A stretch of 64,000 nucleotides of DNA, from the NCBI RefSeq assembly GCF_019091135.1, contig NZ_JAGXJW010000025.1, forward strand, positions 1-64,000, in the 5' to 3' direction. The translations under genes and the position numbers were made by a program. Under the pieces are notes generated by a model. The model did not search any database and was not told where the DNA came from. It saw only the letters and a program-made list of their open reading frames with translations. This DNA comes from Cohnella sp. GbtcB17. Its GTDB lineage: Bacteria > Bacillota > Bacilli > Paenibacillales > Paenibacillaceae. Shown here piece after piece: positions 1-8,336 of the stretch (position 1 is its first letter; each line of letters begins with the position of its first letter).

Positions 1-73
1 GCTGGCATACCTGAAGAACAAGGACGTCAAGCGTTACAGCGCGCTGATCGTGAAGCTCGGCCTGCGCCGTTAA
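1..73 (+). CDS. rpsO: 30S ribosomal protein S15, C-terminal end (partial)
   Basis: Only the last 23 codons are inside the window; the reading frame enters at base 2 and stops with TAA at 71-73. The tail reads LAYLKNKDVKRY...KLGLRR, the characteristic C-terminus of S15, a small-subunit protein that binds 16S rRNA and helps nucleate the platform. A terminator hairpin follows directly, then pnp, the standard rpsO-pnp order in Bacillales and many other bacteria. The 5' part lies outside the window. Confidence 0.93.
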   Translation, partial: LAYLKNKDVKRYSALIVKLGLRR

Positions 74-90
74 TTCGCTTCGCGACACAA

Positions 91-142
91 GCAACCTGCT
101 TAGCCATTCGGGCCTCGGTCCGGGGCGGCGGGTTGCTTTTTT
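91..142 (+). terminator. Intrinsic terminator after rpsO
   Basis: GCAACCTGC (91-99) pairs with GCGGGTTGC (128-136) with one G-U pair, and a run of six T follows. It separates rpsO from pnp. Confidence 0.8.
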
Positions 143-229
143 CAAGCTTAGGGCTTGTCCTCCGCGCCTAAGATTCGTCCGGCAGGAAATAATAGAGAGC
201 ATGTCGAATTTACATATGTCTAATTTAGA

Positions 230-244
230 GGAGGGATTGCACTG
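230..244 (+). promoter_or_regulatory. Ribosome binding site suggesting a CTG start for pnp
   Basis: GGAGGG at 230-235 is the only strong Shine-Dalgarno sequence before pnp. It lies 6 nt before an in-frame CTG at 242 but 24 nt before the first in-frame ATG at 260. In-frame stop TAA at 221 limits the choice to ATT 236, CTG 242 or ATG 260. Confidence 0.5.
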
Positions 245-2347
245 GCACACCAAGTAGAGATGTCGCTCGGCGGCCGCCCGTTATCTTTGGAGACGGGACG
301 TCTGGCCAAGCAGGCGAACGGCGCCGTTGTCGTCCGCTACGGAGATACGGTTGTTTTGTCCACGGTTACGGCTTCTTCCGGACCGAAGGACCTGGATTTT
401 TTCCCGCTCACCGTCAACTATGAAGAAAAGCTGTACGCCGTCGGCAAAATTCCAGGAGGCTTCATCAAGCGCGAAGGCCGTCCCAGCGAAAAGGCCATCC
501 TGGCTTCCCGTCTGACCGACCGGCCGATCCGCCCGCTGTTCCCCGAAGGCTTCCGCAACGACGTGCAAATCGTCAGCCTCGTCATGAGCGTGGATCAGGA
601 TTGCCCGCCGGAGATCGCAGCGATGATCGGCACTTCCGCGGCGCTCGCCATCTCCAACGTGCCGTTCGACGGCCCGATCGGCGGCGTCATCGTCGGCCGC
701 GTCGGAGGCAAATTCATCATTAACCCGACTGTCGCCGAAGAGGAAAAGAGCGACATGCACGTCGTCGTGGCAGGCACGAAGGACGCGATCATGATGGTCG
801 AAGCCGAAGCCGACGAAGTGCCGGAAGCCGACGTGCTCGAAGCGATCATGTTCGGTCACGACGAGATCAAGAAGATCGTGGACAAGATTAATGAGCTTGT
901 CGCCGTCGCCGGCCAGCCGAAGATGGAGGTCAAGCTGCATGCCGTAGACGCCGCCGTCGAGAGCGACGTCAACGCGTATGCTCAAGCGAGACTCGTCGAA
1001 GCCGTCCGCATCGAAGAGAAGCACGCCCGCCAGGAAGCGATCGACGCGATCAACGCCGAGACGGTCGAGCATTTCTCCGCCGTTTACGCGGAGGAGCCGG
1101 GCAAGCTCGGCGACGTCAAGGAAGTGCTGTACGATATCGTCAAAAACGAAGTGCGCCGCTTGATCACGCACGACAAGGTACGTCCAGACGGCCGCAAGCC
1201 GGAAGAGATCCGTCCGATCTCGGGCGACGTGTCGCTGCTGCCGCGCACCCACGGCTCCGGGCTGTTCACCCGCGGACAGACACAAGCGCTCAGCATCTGT
1301 ACGCTCGGCCCGCTCGGCGAAGTGCAAATTCTCGACGGCATCGGCCTCGAAGAATCCAAGCGTTTCATGCACCACTACAACTTCCCGCCATTTTCGGTCG
1401 GCGAAGCCCGTCCGCTGCGTGCGCCGGGCCGCCGCGAGATCGGTCACGGCGCGCTCGGCGAGCGCGCGCTGCTGAAGGTCATCCCGTCTGAAGCAGAGTT
1501 CCCGTATACGATCCGTCTCGTCTCCGAAGTGCTCGAATCCAACGGTTCGACCTCCCAGGCGAGCATCTGCGCCAGCACGCTGGCCATGATGGACGCAGGC
1601 GTGCCGATCAAAGCGCCTGTCGCAGGCGTCGCGATGGGTCTTATCAAGGACGGGGACCAATTCACGATCCTGACGGACATTCAAGGGATGGAAGACCATC
1701 TCGGCGATATGGACTTCAAGGTCGCAGGTACGGCGAAGGGCGTAACGGCCATCCAGATGGACATCAAGATCGACGGCATCGACCGTTCCATCCTGACGCA
1801 GTCGCTCGAACAAGCGAAGGAAGGCCGCATGTTCATCCTCGGCAAGATGATGGAAGTGATGTCCGAGCCGCGCAAGGAATTGAGCAAATACGCGCCGAAG
1901 ATCATCACGATGCACATCAATCCGGACAAGATCCGCGACGTCATCGGCTCCGGCGGCAAGATCATCAACAAGATCATCGAGGACACCGGCGTCAAGATCG
2001 ATATCGAGCAGGACGGCACCGTCTATATCGCTTCCTCCGATGCGGCCGCCAACGACAAGGCGCGTTCGATCATCGAAGGCATCGTCCGCGAAGTGATCGT
2101 CGGCGAGACGTATCTCGGCACGGTTAAGCGCATTGAGAAGTTCGGCGCGTTCGTCGAGATTTTGCCGGGCAAGGACGGTCTCGTTCACATCTCGCAGCTG
2201 TCCACCGAGCGCGTGGCCAAGGTCGAGGACGCGGTCGCCATCGGCGACAAGATCATAGTCAAGGTCACCGAGATCGACAACATGGGTCGCGTCAACCTGT
2301 CCCGCAAAGCCTTGCTCACGACCGAGCAGGTGCAGAGCGGCCAGTAA
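242..2347 (+). CDS. pnp: Polyribonucleotide nucleotidyltransferase (PNPase)
   Basis: PNPase degrades RNA 3'-to-5' by phosphorolysis, releasing nucleoside diphosphates, and works in the RNA degradosome. The protein has the full family layout: first RNase PH domain from the N-terminus ([23 protein letters not shown]), a helical linker, a second RNase PH domain around residues 320-540, a KH domain near residue 563 (VIGSGGK) and an S1 domain from about residue 621 ([18 protein letters not shown]). At 701 aa it matches the usual 700-710. I place the start at CTG 242 because the Shine-Dalgarno spacing fits and because the residues HQVEM belong to the conserved first beta strand; ATG 260 would give 695 aa. 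Expressed after the rpsO terminator; ends at a strong terminator. Confidence 0.97.
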   Translation: MAHQVEMSLGGRPLSLETGRLAKQANGAVVVRYGDTVVLSTVTASSGPKDLDFFPLTVNYEEKLYAVGKIPGGFIKREGRPSEKAILASRLTDRPIRPLFPEGFRNDVQIVSLVMSVDQDCPPEIAAMIGTSAALAISNVPFDGPIGGVIVGRVGGKFIINPTVAEEEKSDMHVVVAGTKDAIMMVEAEADEVPEADVLEAIMFGHDEIKKIVDKINELVAVAGQPKMEVKLHAVDAAVESDVNAYAQARLVEAVRIEEKHARQEAIDAINAETVEHFSAVYAEEPGKLGDVKEVLYDIVKNEVRRLITHDKVRPDGRKPEEIRPISGDVSLLPRTHGSGLFTRGQTQALSICTLGPLGEVQILDGIGLEESKRFMHHYNFPPFSVGEARPLRAPGRREIGHGALGERALLKVIPSEAEFPYTIRLVSEVLESNGSTSQASICASTLAMMDAGVPIKAPVAGVAMGLIKDGDQFTILTDIQGMEDHLGDMDFKVAGTAKGVTAIQMDIKIDGIDRSILTQSLEQAKEGRMFILGKMMEVMSEPRKELSKYAPKIITMHINPDKIRDVIGSGGKIINKIIEDTGVKIDIEQDGTVYIASSDAAANDKARSIIEGIVREVIVGETYLGTVKRIEKFGAFVEILPGKDGLVHISQLSTERVAKVEDAVAIGDKIIVKVTEIDNMGRVNLSRKALLTTEQVQSGQ

Positions 2348-2381
2348 TCGCAGCAGGCTTCACTAACCGCATACGCCAAGC

Positions 2382-2414
2382 AAAAGAGACCGGTTTTTTC
2401 AGTCTCTTTTTTTT
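2382..2414 (+). terminator. Intrinsic terminator after pnp
   Basis: AAAAGAGAC pairs with GTCTCTTTT around a short loop and continues into eight or more T. It isolates pnp from ylxY. Confidence 0.85.
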
Positions 2415-2549
2415 ATTGGTCGGCTACCGCTTGCCGGCGTACGAAGGGACTGCGCCTTCCCGCGATTTTTCATATTTTCCGTCCGAATCGCATAGGATGT
2501 AGACAAGCGATGGGCGCGTCCGCGCCCGGATGGGAGCTGGGAATGAGCC

Positions 2550-3608
2550 ATGAGCAAAACGCGTTGGCCGTCCGCGGTCATGGTGGCGCTGCTAGTCCTG
2601 CTGCTCGGGGCGGGCAGGTACGGCCCGCTGCACGCTTACGTGGAGTCCGCCAAGTCCGCAAGCGGGGAAGCGACGTACGCGGAGACGGGATTACTCGGGG
2701 ACAAGGAGCGGCAGACGGCGGACGAGGGGCAGACGAACGAACAACGATCGCTGAAGGCTTGGCTGGACGCGGAGGCGCCCAAACGCGAGGTCAAACCGAA
2801 AAACGCCGTCGTCGACCGCGTCTGGAAAGCGATTCCCGGCTATAACGGCAGGACGGTGGACATCGACGCCACCTATGCCAAAGCAAAAGCCGCGGGTTGG
2901 ACCGCAAGTAAGGCGGCGGCCGCTCCGGACAAGATTCCGTGGGTTTACCGGGAGATCGCGCCTCAAGTGTCGCTGCAGGACCTGCCGCCTTCGCCGGTCT
3001 ATCGCGGCAATGCGGCGAAGCCCGCGGTCGGGCTCATGATCAACGTGGCCTGGGGCAACGAATATTTAGCTTCTATATTAAATACGCTTGACGAAGAGCA
3101 TGCGAAAGCGACGTTTTTTCTCGACGGAAGCTGGCTCGGCAAAAACGCGGAGGCGGCGGAAGAGATCAAGCGGCGCGGTCACGAGGTGTCCAATCATGCG
3201 TATTCCCACAAAAATATGAGTACGATCACGGATGCCAAGCAGCTCGAAGAGATCGCCAAGACGCAGACGCTGTTGAAAAAAACGCTTGATGTCGACAACC
3301 GCCTGTTCGCCCCTCCTTCCGGGGATTTCGACGCCAGAACGGTGCGGATCGCGGCAGGGCTCGGATTGACGACGGTTTTGTGGACGCTCGACACCGTCGA
3401 CTGGAAACGGCCGCCCGCGGCCGGCGTCGTCGCGAAAATCGCGGCCGGCGTAGGTCCGGGAACGCTTATTTTAATGCATCCGACGCCGACGACCGAACAA
3501 GCGCTCAAAGGAATCATTCGTGCGGCGAGGGCCAAGGGGCTGGTGCCGGGAACGGTGTCGGAGGTGCTGTCCGAACGCCGGTTGGATGCTTCGGCGACGG
3601 GTAATTAA
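2550..3608 (+). CDS. ylxY: YlxY-family polysaccharide deacetylase-like protein, probably not catalytic in the usual way
   Basis: A 352-aa exported protein: basic start, hydrophobic stretch at about residues 9-22 (signal peptide or anchor), a 130-residue variable linker, then a NodB/CE4 fold. Visible CE4 motifs are the metal His pair (HEVSNHAYSH) and the APPSGDF and ILMHP loops. The first CE4 motif, normally TFDDG with the catalytic Asp, reads MINVAWGNEY. B. subtilis YlxY at this same position, between pnp and mlpA, has the same substitution as far as I recall, so this is a family trait. Role in envelope or spore carbohydrate modification is inferred from the fold only. The start at ATG 2550 has only a modest ribosome site. 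Confidence 0.85.
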   Translation: MSKTRWPSAVMVALLVLLLGAGRYGPLHAYVESAKSASGEATYAETGLLGDKERQTADEGQTNEQRSLKAWLDAEAPKREVKPKNAVVDRVWKAIPGYNGRTVDIDATYAKAKAAGWTASKAAAAPDKIPWVYREIAPQVSLQDLPPSPVYRGNAAKPAVGLMINVAWGNEYLASILNTLDEEHAKATFFLDGSWLGKNAEAAEEIKRRGHEVSNHAYSHKNMSTITDAKQLEEIAKTQTLLKKTLDVDNRLFAPPSGDFDARTVRIAAGLGLTTVLWTLDTVDWKRPPAAGVVAKIAAGVGPGTLILMHPTPTTEQALKGIIRAARAKGLVPGTVSEVLSERRLDASATGN

Positions 3609-3642
3609 ATGTTCATAGGGGCGCTTCGCGGCGCTTCTTCGG

Positions 3643-3671
3643 TTGTGAGGGATGTCGATTTTTGATATCAT
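3643..3671 (+). promoter_or_regulatory. Sigma-A type promoter for mlpA-dut
   Basis: TTGTGA (3643-3648), 17-nt spacer, TATCAT (3666-3671), 30 nt before the mlpA start. Confidence 0.5.
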
Positions 3672-3700
3672 GTTATCATTCATGGCAAGGGGGAGAACGG

Positions 3701-4981
3701 TTGAATAAGTACACGCTGAAGAACGGCTTGCGCGTGATGATCGAGAATATCCCGACCAGCAGGTCGGTTGCGTTCGGAATATGGGTGAAGACGGGGTCCC
3801 GCTACGAGACGACGACGGACAACGGAATCTCGCATTTTGTCGAGCATATGCTGTTCAAGGGCACGCGCCGCCATTCGGCGAAGGATATCGCCGACCGCTT
3901 CGACGGGATCGGCGGCAACGTCAACGCCTTCACCGCCAAGGAGTATACGTGTTATTACGCCAAGGTGCTCGACCAGCATCTGCCGATCGCCGTTGACATT
4001 TTGTCGGATATGTTTTTTGAATCCCAGCTCGCCGAAGAGGAGCTGGCCAAGGAAAAGAACGTCATCCTCGAAGAGATCGCGATGTACGACGATACGCCCG
4101 ACGACACGGTTCACGATCTGGCGTCGACGGCCGCATTCGGCGATCATCCGCTCGCCTATTCGATCTTGGGCACGGCCGAGCGCCTCCATGCGATGGGACC
4201 GGACGATCTGCGGGACTACATGAAGCGCAGGTACACGATCGAAAATACGGTCGTCAGCCTCGCCGGCAACGTGGACGAGAGCGTGCTCGAGCTGCTTGAA
4301 AAGCACTTCGGCGCCTTCGCGATCCATTCGGAAGCGCCGACGCTGTCGGCGCCCGCGTTCAGACCCGACGCGCTGTTCCATGCCAAAAAAACGGAGCAGA
4401 ATCATTTGTGCCTTACGTTTCCGGGCTGCCCGATCGACGACCCGAAAATGTACGCGATGACGCTGCTGAACAACGCGCTCGGCGGCGGAATGAGCTCGCG
4501 CCTGTTCCAGGAGATCCGGGAAAAGCGCGGATTGGCCTATTCGGTCTATTCGTACCATACGAGCTATGCCGACAGCGGACTGTTCACCGTCTATGCAGGC
4601 ACCGCGCCCAAGCAGACGAGGGACGTATACGATCTGACGATGGAGATGCTTAACGAGGCGTACGCCAACGGATTAAGCGAAGCCGAAGTGAGCCGCGGCA
4701 AGGAGCAGCTCAAAGGCAACCTGATCCTGAGCCTCGAGAGTACGAGCAGCCGGATGAACCGGCTCGGCAAAAACGAGCTGATGCTCGGGCGCCATCTGAC
4801 GCTCGACGAGATGATCGAACGAATCGAGGCGGTCACGATGGACGACGTCGCGAACATGATGAAACGTATCATGAGCCAGCCGGCGGCATTGGCGCTCGTG
4901 GGCTCGCAGGAAAAGGTATTGTCGGGCATAGGGAGGGAATTCGTTGTATCCAATCCAGTTGAAGCGGCTGCCGGGGAATGA
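3701..4981 (+). CDS. mlpA: M16 family zinc peptidase MlpA (PepR/YmxG)
   Basis: A 426-aa member of the pitrilysin/mitochondrial processing peptidase family. The inverted zinc motif [10 protein letters not shown] lies at about residue 46, with the downstream Glu of the M16 site in the EEIAMYDD region, and the C-terminal half carries the GGGMSSRLF...[10 protein letters not shown] block typical of MPP-beta-like enzymes. In B. subtilis the orthologue affects processing of extracellular protease activity. I chose TTG 3701 because AAGGGGGAG ends five bases upstream and the protein then starts [10 protein letters not shown], as in homologues; an ATG 39 bp upstream lacks a ribosome site. Its 3' end overlaps dut by 38 bp, so the two are probably co-transcribed. 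Confidence 0.93.
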   Translation: MNKYTLKNGLRVMIENIPTSRSVAFGIWVKTGSRYETTTDNGISHFVEHMLFKGTRRHSAKDIADRFDGIGGNVNAFTAKEYTCYYAKVLDQHLPIAVDILSDMFFESQLAEEELAKEKNVILEEIAMYDDTPDDTVHDLASTAAFGDHPLAYSILGTAERLHAMGPDDLRDYMKRRYTIENTVVSLAGNVDESVLELLEKHFGAFAIHSEAPTLSAPAFRPDALFHAKKTEQNHLCLTFPGCPIDDPKMYAMTLLNNALGGGMSSRLFQEIREKRGLAYSVYSYHTSYADSGLFTVYAGTAPKQTRDVYDLTMEMLNEAYANGLSEAEVSRGKEQLKGNLILSLESTSSRMNRLGKNELMLGRHLTLDEMIERIEAVTMDDVANMMKRIMSQPAALALVGSQEKVLSGIGREFVVSNPVEAAAGE

Positions 4982-5387
4982 AGACGTTCCGCTGCCGCGC
5001 CGCATGTCCGAATGGGCGGCGGGCTTCGATCTGCACGCCGCGGTCGCGCAGCCGGTCGTGCTCGCGCCGGGCGAACGGGCGTTGATTCCGGCAGGCTTCG
5101 CGATGGCGATGCCGGCCGAGCTTGAAGCGCAGATCAGGCCCCGCAGCGGCCTCGCCTACAAGCACGGCATTACCTGCTTGAACTCGCCCGGCACGATCGA
5201 TGCCGATTACCGCGGCGAGGTGAAGGTGCTGCTTGTGAATTTGGGGCAGGAGCCGTTCGCGATCGAGCGGGGCGAGCGCATTGCGCAGATGGTATTCCAG
5301 CGGGTGCCGCAGGTTGCGATCGAGGAGACCGACGAGCTGCCCGACACGGTGCGAGGCGCCGGCGGCTTCGGTCACACGGGAGTTTGA
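4944..5387 (+). CDS. dut: Deoxyuridine 5'-triphosphate nucleotidohydrolase (dUTPase)
   Basis: Hydrolyses dUTP to dUMP and pyrophosphate, keeping uracil out of DNA and feeding thymidylate synthesis. All five motifs of the trimeric family are present in order: AGFDLHA, PRSGLA, the uracil-binding loop with catalytic Asp ([13 protein letters not shown]), RIAQMVFQ, and the glycine-rich C-terminal arm [10 protein letters not shown]. Length of 147 aa is normal. The TTG start at 4944 has GGGAGGG six bases upstream and lies inside the end of mlpA in another frame, implying translational coupling. A terminator follows. Confidence 0.96.
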   Translation: MYPIQLKRLPGNEDVPLPRRMSEWAAGFDLHAAVAQPVVLAPGERALIPAGFAMAMPAELEAQIRPRSGLAYKHGITCLNSPGTIDADYRGEVKVLLVNLGQEPFAIERGERIAQMVFQRVPQVAIEETDELPDTVRGAGGFGHTGV

Positions 5388-5398
5388 ATTTGCATAGG

Positions 5399-5439
5399 AA
5401 CGTCTTGCAGGGCGCACATGCCCCGCAAGACGTTTTTTT
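5399..5439 (+). terminator. Intrinsic terminator after dut
   Basis: AACGTCTTGC (5399-5408) pairs with GCAAGACGTT (5425-5434), the inner arms extend the stem, and seven T follow. Confidence 0.88.
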
Positions 5440-5478
5440 GTGCCCTTGTAAACCGGCGGCGCGGATGCGCCCTGCTCC

Positions 5479-5508
5479 GCACCCGCCGGGGGGCGGTTGC
5501 ATACGATG
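5479..5508 (+). promoter_or_regulatory. Candidate sigma-K promoter for dpaAB
   Basis: GCAC (5479-5482), 17-nt spacer, CATACGATG (5500-5508), which fits the mother-cell sigma-K pattern (-35 AC, -10 CATAnnnT) except for the final base. The dpa operon of B. subtilis is sigma-K dependent, which supports the call. The rest of the 5440-5628 gap shows nothing else clear. Confidence 0.4.
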
Positions 5509-5628
5509 AGTTATGCAAGTCGCGATGCGTGCCGCCCGAGCCGCGACGCCATCGCCCGGGAGGCATCGACCTCGGCCGTCTCGCGCTGAGGAAGCCGCCA
5601 GGCGCCAAGGTCAAAGGAGGGAGAAGTC

Positions 5629-6525
5629 ATGCTTACGGGCGTGCATATTATCGTCGCCGGAGGCGACGCGCGGCAGCTCGAGGTCATTAGACGGCTTACC
5701 GAACTGGATGCGACGGTAACGCTGATGGGATTCGAGCGTCTCGACACGCCTTTTTCGGGCGTGACCAAAGGGGAGTGGACGCCCGATGCGCTGCGAAGCG
5801 CGGACGCGCTGCTGCTGCCGGTGGCCGGTACGGAAGAGGACGGTGCGATTTCGGCGATATTCACGGATCAAGAGTTAAAACTGACGGACGATTATGCCGC
5901 GGCATTGCCGAAAACCTGCAAAGTATATACGGGACTTGCGAGGAGCTATTTGCGCAAGCTTGCCGAGAAGCATCGGCTGACGGTCGTAGAGCTGTTCGAA
6001 CGGGACGACGTGGCCATTTACAACTCGATACCGACGGCGGAAGGCGCCTTGATGATGGCGATTCAGCATACGGACATCACGATTCACGGATCGAAATGCA
6101 TGGTGCTCGGACTCGGCCGGACGGGGATGACGATGGCTCGCGCGCTGCAGGGGCTGGGGGCGTCCGTCATGGCGGGGGTGCGCCGGGAAGACGCGTTCGC
6201 GAGGGCGTACGAGATGGGCTTCGAGCCCTTCTACATCGCTGATTTGGCGCGGCTTGCGGGGAATATTGACTTGATTTTTAATACGATACCGAATATGATA
6301 GTCACAGCACAAGTGATCTCCAAACTTCCCCTTCGCGCGGTCATTATCGACCTTGCATCCAAGCCCGGCGGCACCGATTTCCGGTTCGCGGAGAAGCGCG
6401 GCATCAAGGCGCTGCTGGCGCCCGGGTTGCCCGGCATCGTCGCCCCCAAGACGGCAGGACGCATCATCGCGAACAGTCTGTGCCAGAGCATTCTGGACGA
6501 CTACAAACAGGGGGAAGCGCCATGA
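5629..6525 (+). CDS. dpaA: Dipicolinate synthase subunit A
   Basis: With DpaB this makes dipicolinic acid from dihydrodipicolinate in the mother cell, for storage as Ca-DPA in the spore core. The 298-aa protein has an N-terminal domain beginning HIIVAGGDARQLEVIRRL and a central NAD(P)-binding Rossmann domain (VLGLGRTGMTMARALQ, residues ~160-175) related to D-hydroxyacid and adenosylhomocysteine dehydrogenases. A GGAGG site precedes ATG 5629. The stop overlaps the dpaB start (ATGA), and the operon sits directly before asd-dapG-dapA, which supply the substrate. Confidence 0.95.
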   Translation: MLTGVHIIVAGGDARQLEVIRRLTELDATVTLMGFERLDTPFSGVTKGEWTPDALRSADALLLPVAGTEEDGAISAIFTDQELKLTDDYAAALPKTCKVYTGLARSYLRKLAEKHRLTVVELFERDDVAIYNSIPTAEGALMMAIQHTDITIHGSKCMVLGLGRTGMTMARALQGLGASVMAGVRREDAFARAYEMGFEPFYIADLARLAGNIDLIFNTIPNMIVTAQVISKLPLRAVIIDLASKPGGTDFRFAEKRGIKALLAPGLPGIVAPKTAGRIIANSLCQSILDDYKQGEAP

Positions 6526-7118
6526 ATTGGCAAGGAATCACGGTCGGGTACGCATTATCCGGCTCTCACTGCACGCTGCCGGAGATTATGCCTCAGATTC
6601 AGCGCTTCGTCGATGCCGGAGCGAACGTCGTGCCCGTCGTCAGTCAGAGCGTGCTGACGACGGATACGCGCTTCGGGGCGTCGGCGCATTGGCGGTCCGA
6701 ATTGACCCGGATGACGGGCAACGAGATTATCAGCACGATCGTGGACGCGGAGCCGCTCGGACCTTCCAAGCGCTTCGACGTCATGATCATCGCCCCTTGC
6801 ACGGGCAATACGACGAGCAAGCTGGCCAACGCGATGACGGACGGACCGGTGCTGATGGCCGCCAAGGCCCAGATGCGCAACGGCAGGCCGCTCGTGCTGG
6901 CGATATCCACGAACGACGGCCTCGGGCTGAATGCCGCGAATATCGCCCGGCTGCTCGTCGCGAAGAACATCTACTTCGTGCCCTTCGGCCAGGACAATCC
7001 GGACCAGAAGCCCAATTCGCTCGTCGCGCGGATGGATCTGGCGATCGATACGTGCGAGGCCGCCCTCCAAGGCAAGCAGCTGCAGCCGATGATTATCGAA
7101 CGGTTTTTATACGCTTGA
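6522..7118 (+). CDS. dpaB: Dipicolinate synthase subunit B
   Basis: Flavoprotein-like partner of DpaA in dipicolinic acid synthesis. The 198-aa sequence has the flavodoxin/HFCD signature: GYALSGSHCTLPEI near the N-terminus, IIAPCTGNTTSKLANA in the middle and the LLVAKNIYFVPFGQDNP segment typical of SpoVFB. The start is ATG 6522, overlapping the dpaA stop by 4 bp with GGGGAAG upstream; a longer frame from GTG/TTG inside dpaA is not needed. Expected to be made with DpaA late in sporulation. Confidence 0.95.
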   Translation: MNWQGITVGYALSGSHCTLPEIMPQIQRFVDAGANVVPVVSQSVLTTDTRFGASAHWRSELTRMTGNEIISTIVDAEPLGPSKRFDVMIIAPCTGNTTSKLANAMTDGPVLMAAKAQMRNGRPLVLAISTNDGLGLNAANIARLLVAKNIYFVPFGQDNPDQKPNSLVARMDLAIDTCEAALQGKQLQPMIIERFLYA

Positions 7119-7164
7119 ACATATCCATATAGAGATGGTCGCTTGATTAGAGGGGAGAGTCATC

Positions 7165-8205
7165 ATGTCTACGCCTACGTTGTTTAACGTCGCCGTTGTG
7201 GGAGCCACCGGCGCCGTTGGGGAACAGATCTTGAAGCAGCTCGCAGCGCGCAACTTCCCCATCAAGGAACTGAAGCTTCTTTCTTCGGCGCGCTCCGCCG
7301 GAACGAAGATCGAATTTAAAGGTCAAACCTATACGGTCGAAGAAGCGACGCCCGACAGCTTCAAGGGCGTCGAGATCGCGCTGTTCAGCGCAGGCGGCGA
7401 CGTCTCGAAGGCGTTGATCCCGCACGCGATCGAGCACGGGGCAGTCTGCATCGACAATACGAACGCCTACCGCATGGATCCGGGAACGCCGCTGGTCGTG
7501 CCGGAGGTCAACATCGACAAGGTCGCCGAGCACAAAGGCGTCATCGCGAACCCGAACTGCTCGACGATTCAGATGGTGGCGGCGCTCAAGCCGCTGTACG
7601 ATCGTTACGGCATTTCCCGCATCATCGTCTCGACCTATCAGGCCGTATCGGGCGCCGGCGCGCGCGCGATCGACGAGATGCTCCGGCAGTCGAAGGAAGT
7701 GCTTGCCGGAGGCGATCCCAAGCCGGACATTCTGCCGGTCGGCTCGCTGCCCGTCAAGCATCAGATCGCTTTTAACGCAATCCCGCAGATCGACAAGTTC
7801 CAGGACAACGGCTTCACGCTCGAAGAGATGAAGATGATCCGCGAAACGAAAAAGATCATGGACGACGATTCGCTCGAAGTGACCGCGACCTGCGTCCGGA
7901 TCCCGGTCGTATACGGACACTCCGAATCGGTGTACGTCGAGCTGAAGCAAGACTTCGACGTCGGCGAAGTGAAGACATTGCTCGCAGGCGCGCCTGGCAT
8001 CGTGCTGCAGGACGATCCGGACAGCCAGCTGTATCCGCTCGCAACCGGCGCGGCGGGCAAGAACGAAGTGTTCGTCGGGCGCGTACGGCGCGATCTGTCC
8101 AACCCGCGCGCGCTCAATCTGTGGATCGTATCCGACAATCTGCTCAAAGGCGCCGCCTGGAACGCCGTTCAGATCGCCGAACACATCGCAGCCTCGAGAG
8201 CTTAA
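7165..8205 (+). CDS. asd: Aspartate-semialdehyde dehydrogenase
   Basis: Reduces beta-aspartyl phosphate to aspartate semialdehyde with NADPH, a shared step for lysine/diaminopimelate, threonine and methionine. The 346-aa protein starts with the Rossmann loop VAVVGATGAVGEQIL, has the catalytic Cys in NPNCSTIQMV (Cys132), and the acceptor-binding region around SGAGARAIDEM and VRIPVVYGHSE. GAGGGGAG precedes ATG 7165. It lies between dpaAB and dapG; a strong hairpin follows its stop, which may separate or stabilise the asd and dapG messages. Confidence 0.97.
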   Translation: MSTPTLFNVAVVGATGAVGEQILKQLAARNFPIKELKLLSSARSAGTKIEFKGQTYTVEEATPDSFKGVEIALFSAGGDVSKALIPHAIEHGAVCIDNTNAYRMDPGTPLVVPEVNIDKVAEHKGVIANPNCSTIQMVAALKPLYDRYGISRIIVSTYQAVSGAGARAIDEMLRQSKEVLAGGDPKPDILPVGSLPVKHQIAFNAIPQIDKFQDNGFTLEEMKMIRETKKIMDDDSLEVTATCVRIPVVYGHSESVYVELKQDFDVGEVKTLLAGAPGIVLQDDPDSQLYPLATGAAGKNEVFVGRVRRDLSNPRALNLWIVSDNLLKGAAWNAVQIAEHIAASRA

Positions 8206-8217
8206 ATCGTCTGCCCC

Positions 8218-8247
8218 CCAGCCCTTCCCGAAGCCGGGGAGGGCTGG
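8218..8247 (+). other. Strong intercistronic hairpin between asd and dapG
   Basis: A 13-bp stem with one G-U pair (8218-8230 with 8235-8247) and a four-base loop, 13 nt after the asd stop. No T tract follows, so it looks more like an RNA-stability or processing element than an intrinsic terminator. Confidence 0.55.
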
Positions 8248-8336
8248 TCTGACGGATGCGGCCTAATTCCCTTCCCGAGCGGCGCCATACACATCATCGC
8301 GGTTCCGACATTTTTGAGGCGAGGAAGGATGTTTCG

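Noticed and set aside
281-2188. Long open frame on the minus strand opposite pnp
   Set aside because: It lies fully inside a certain gene, has no ribosome site and its composition (runs of Asp, Arg, Val, His) is that of an antisense shadow in GC-rich DNA.
7119-8336. Lysine riboswitch or T-box before asd or dapG
   Set aside because: Gaps are too short and only a simple hairpin is present; none of the conserved motifs could be seen.
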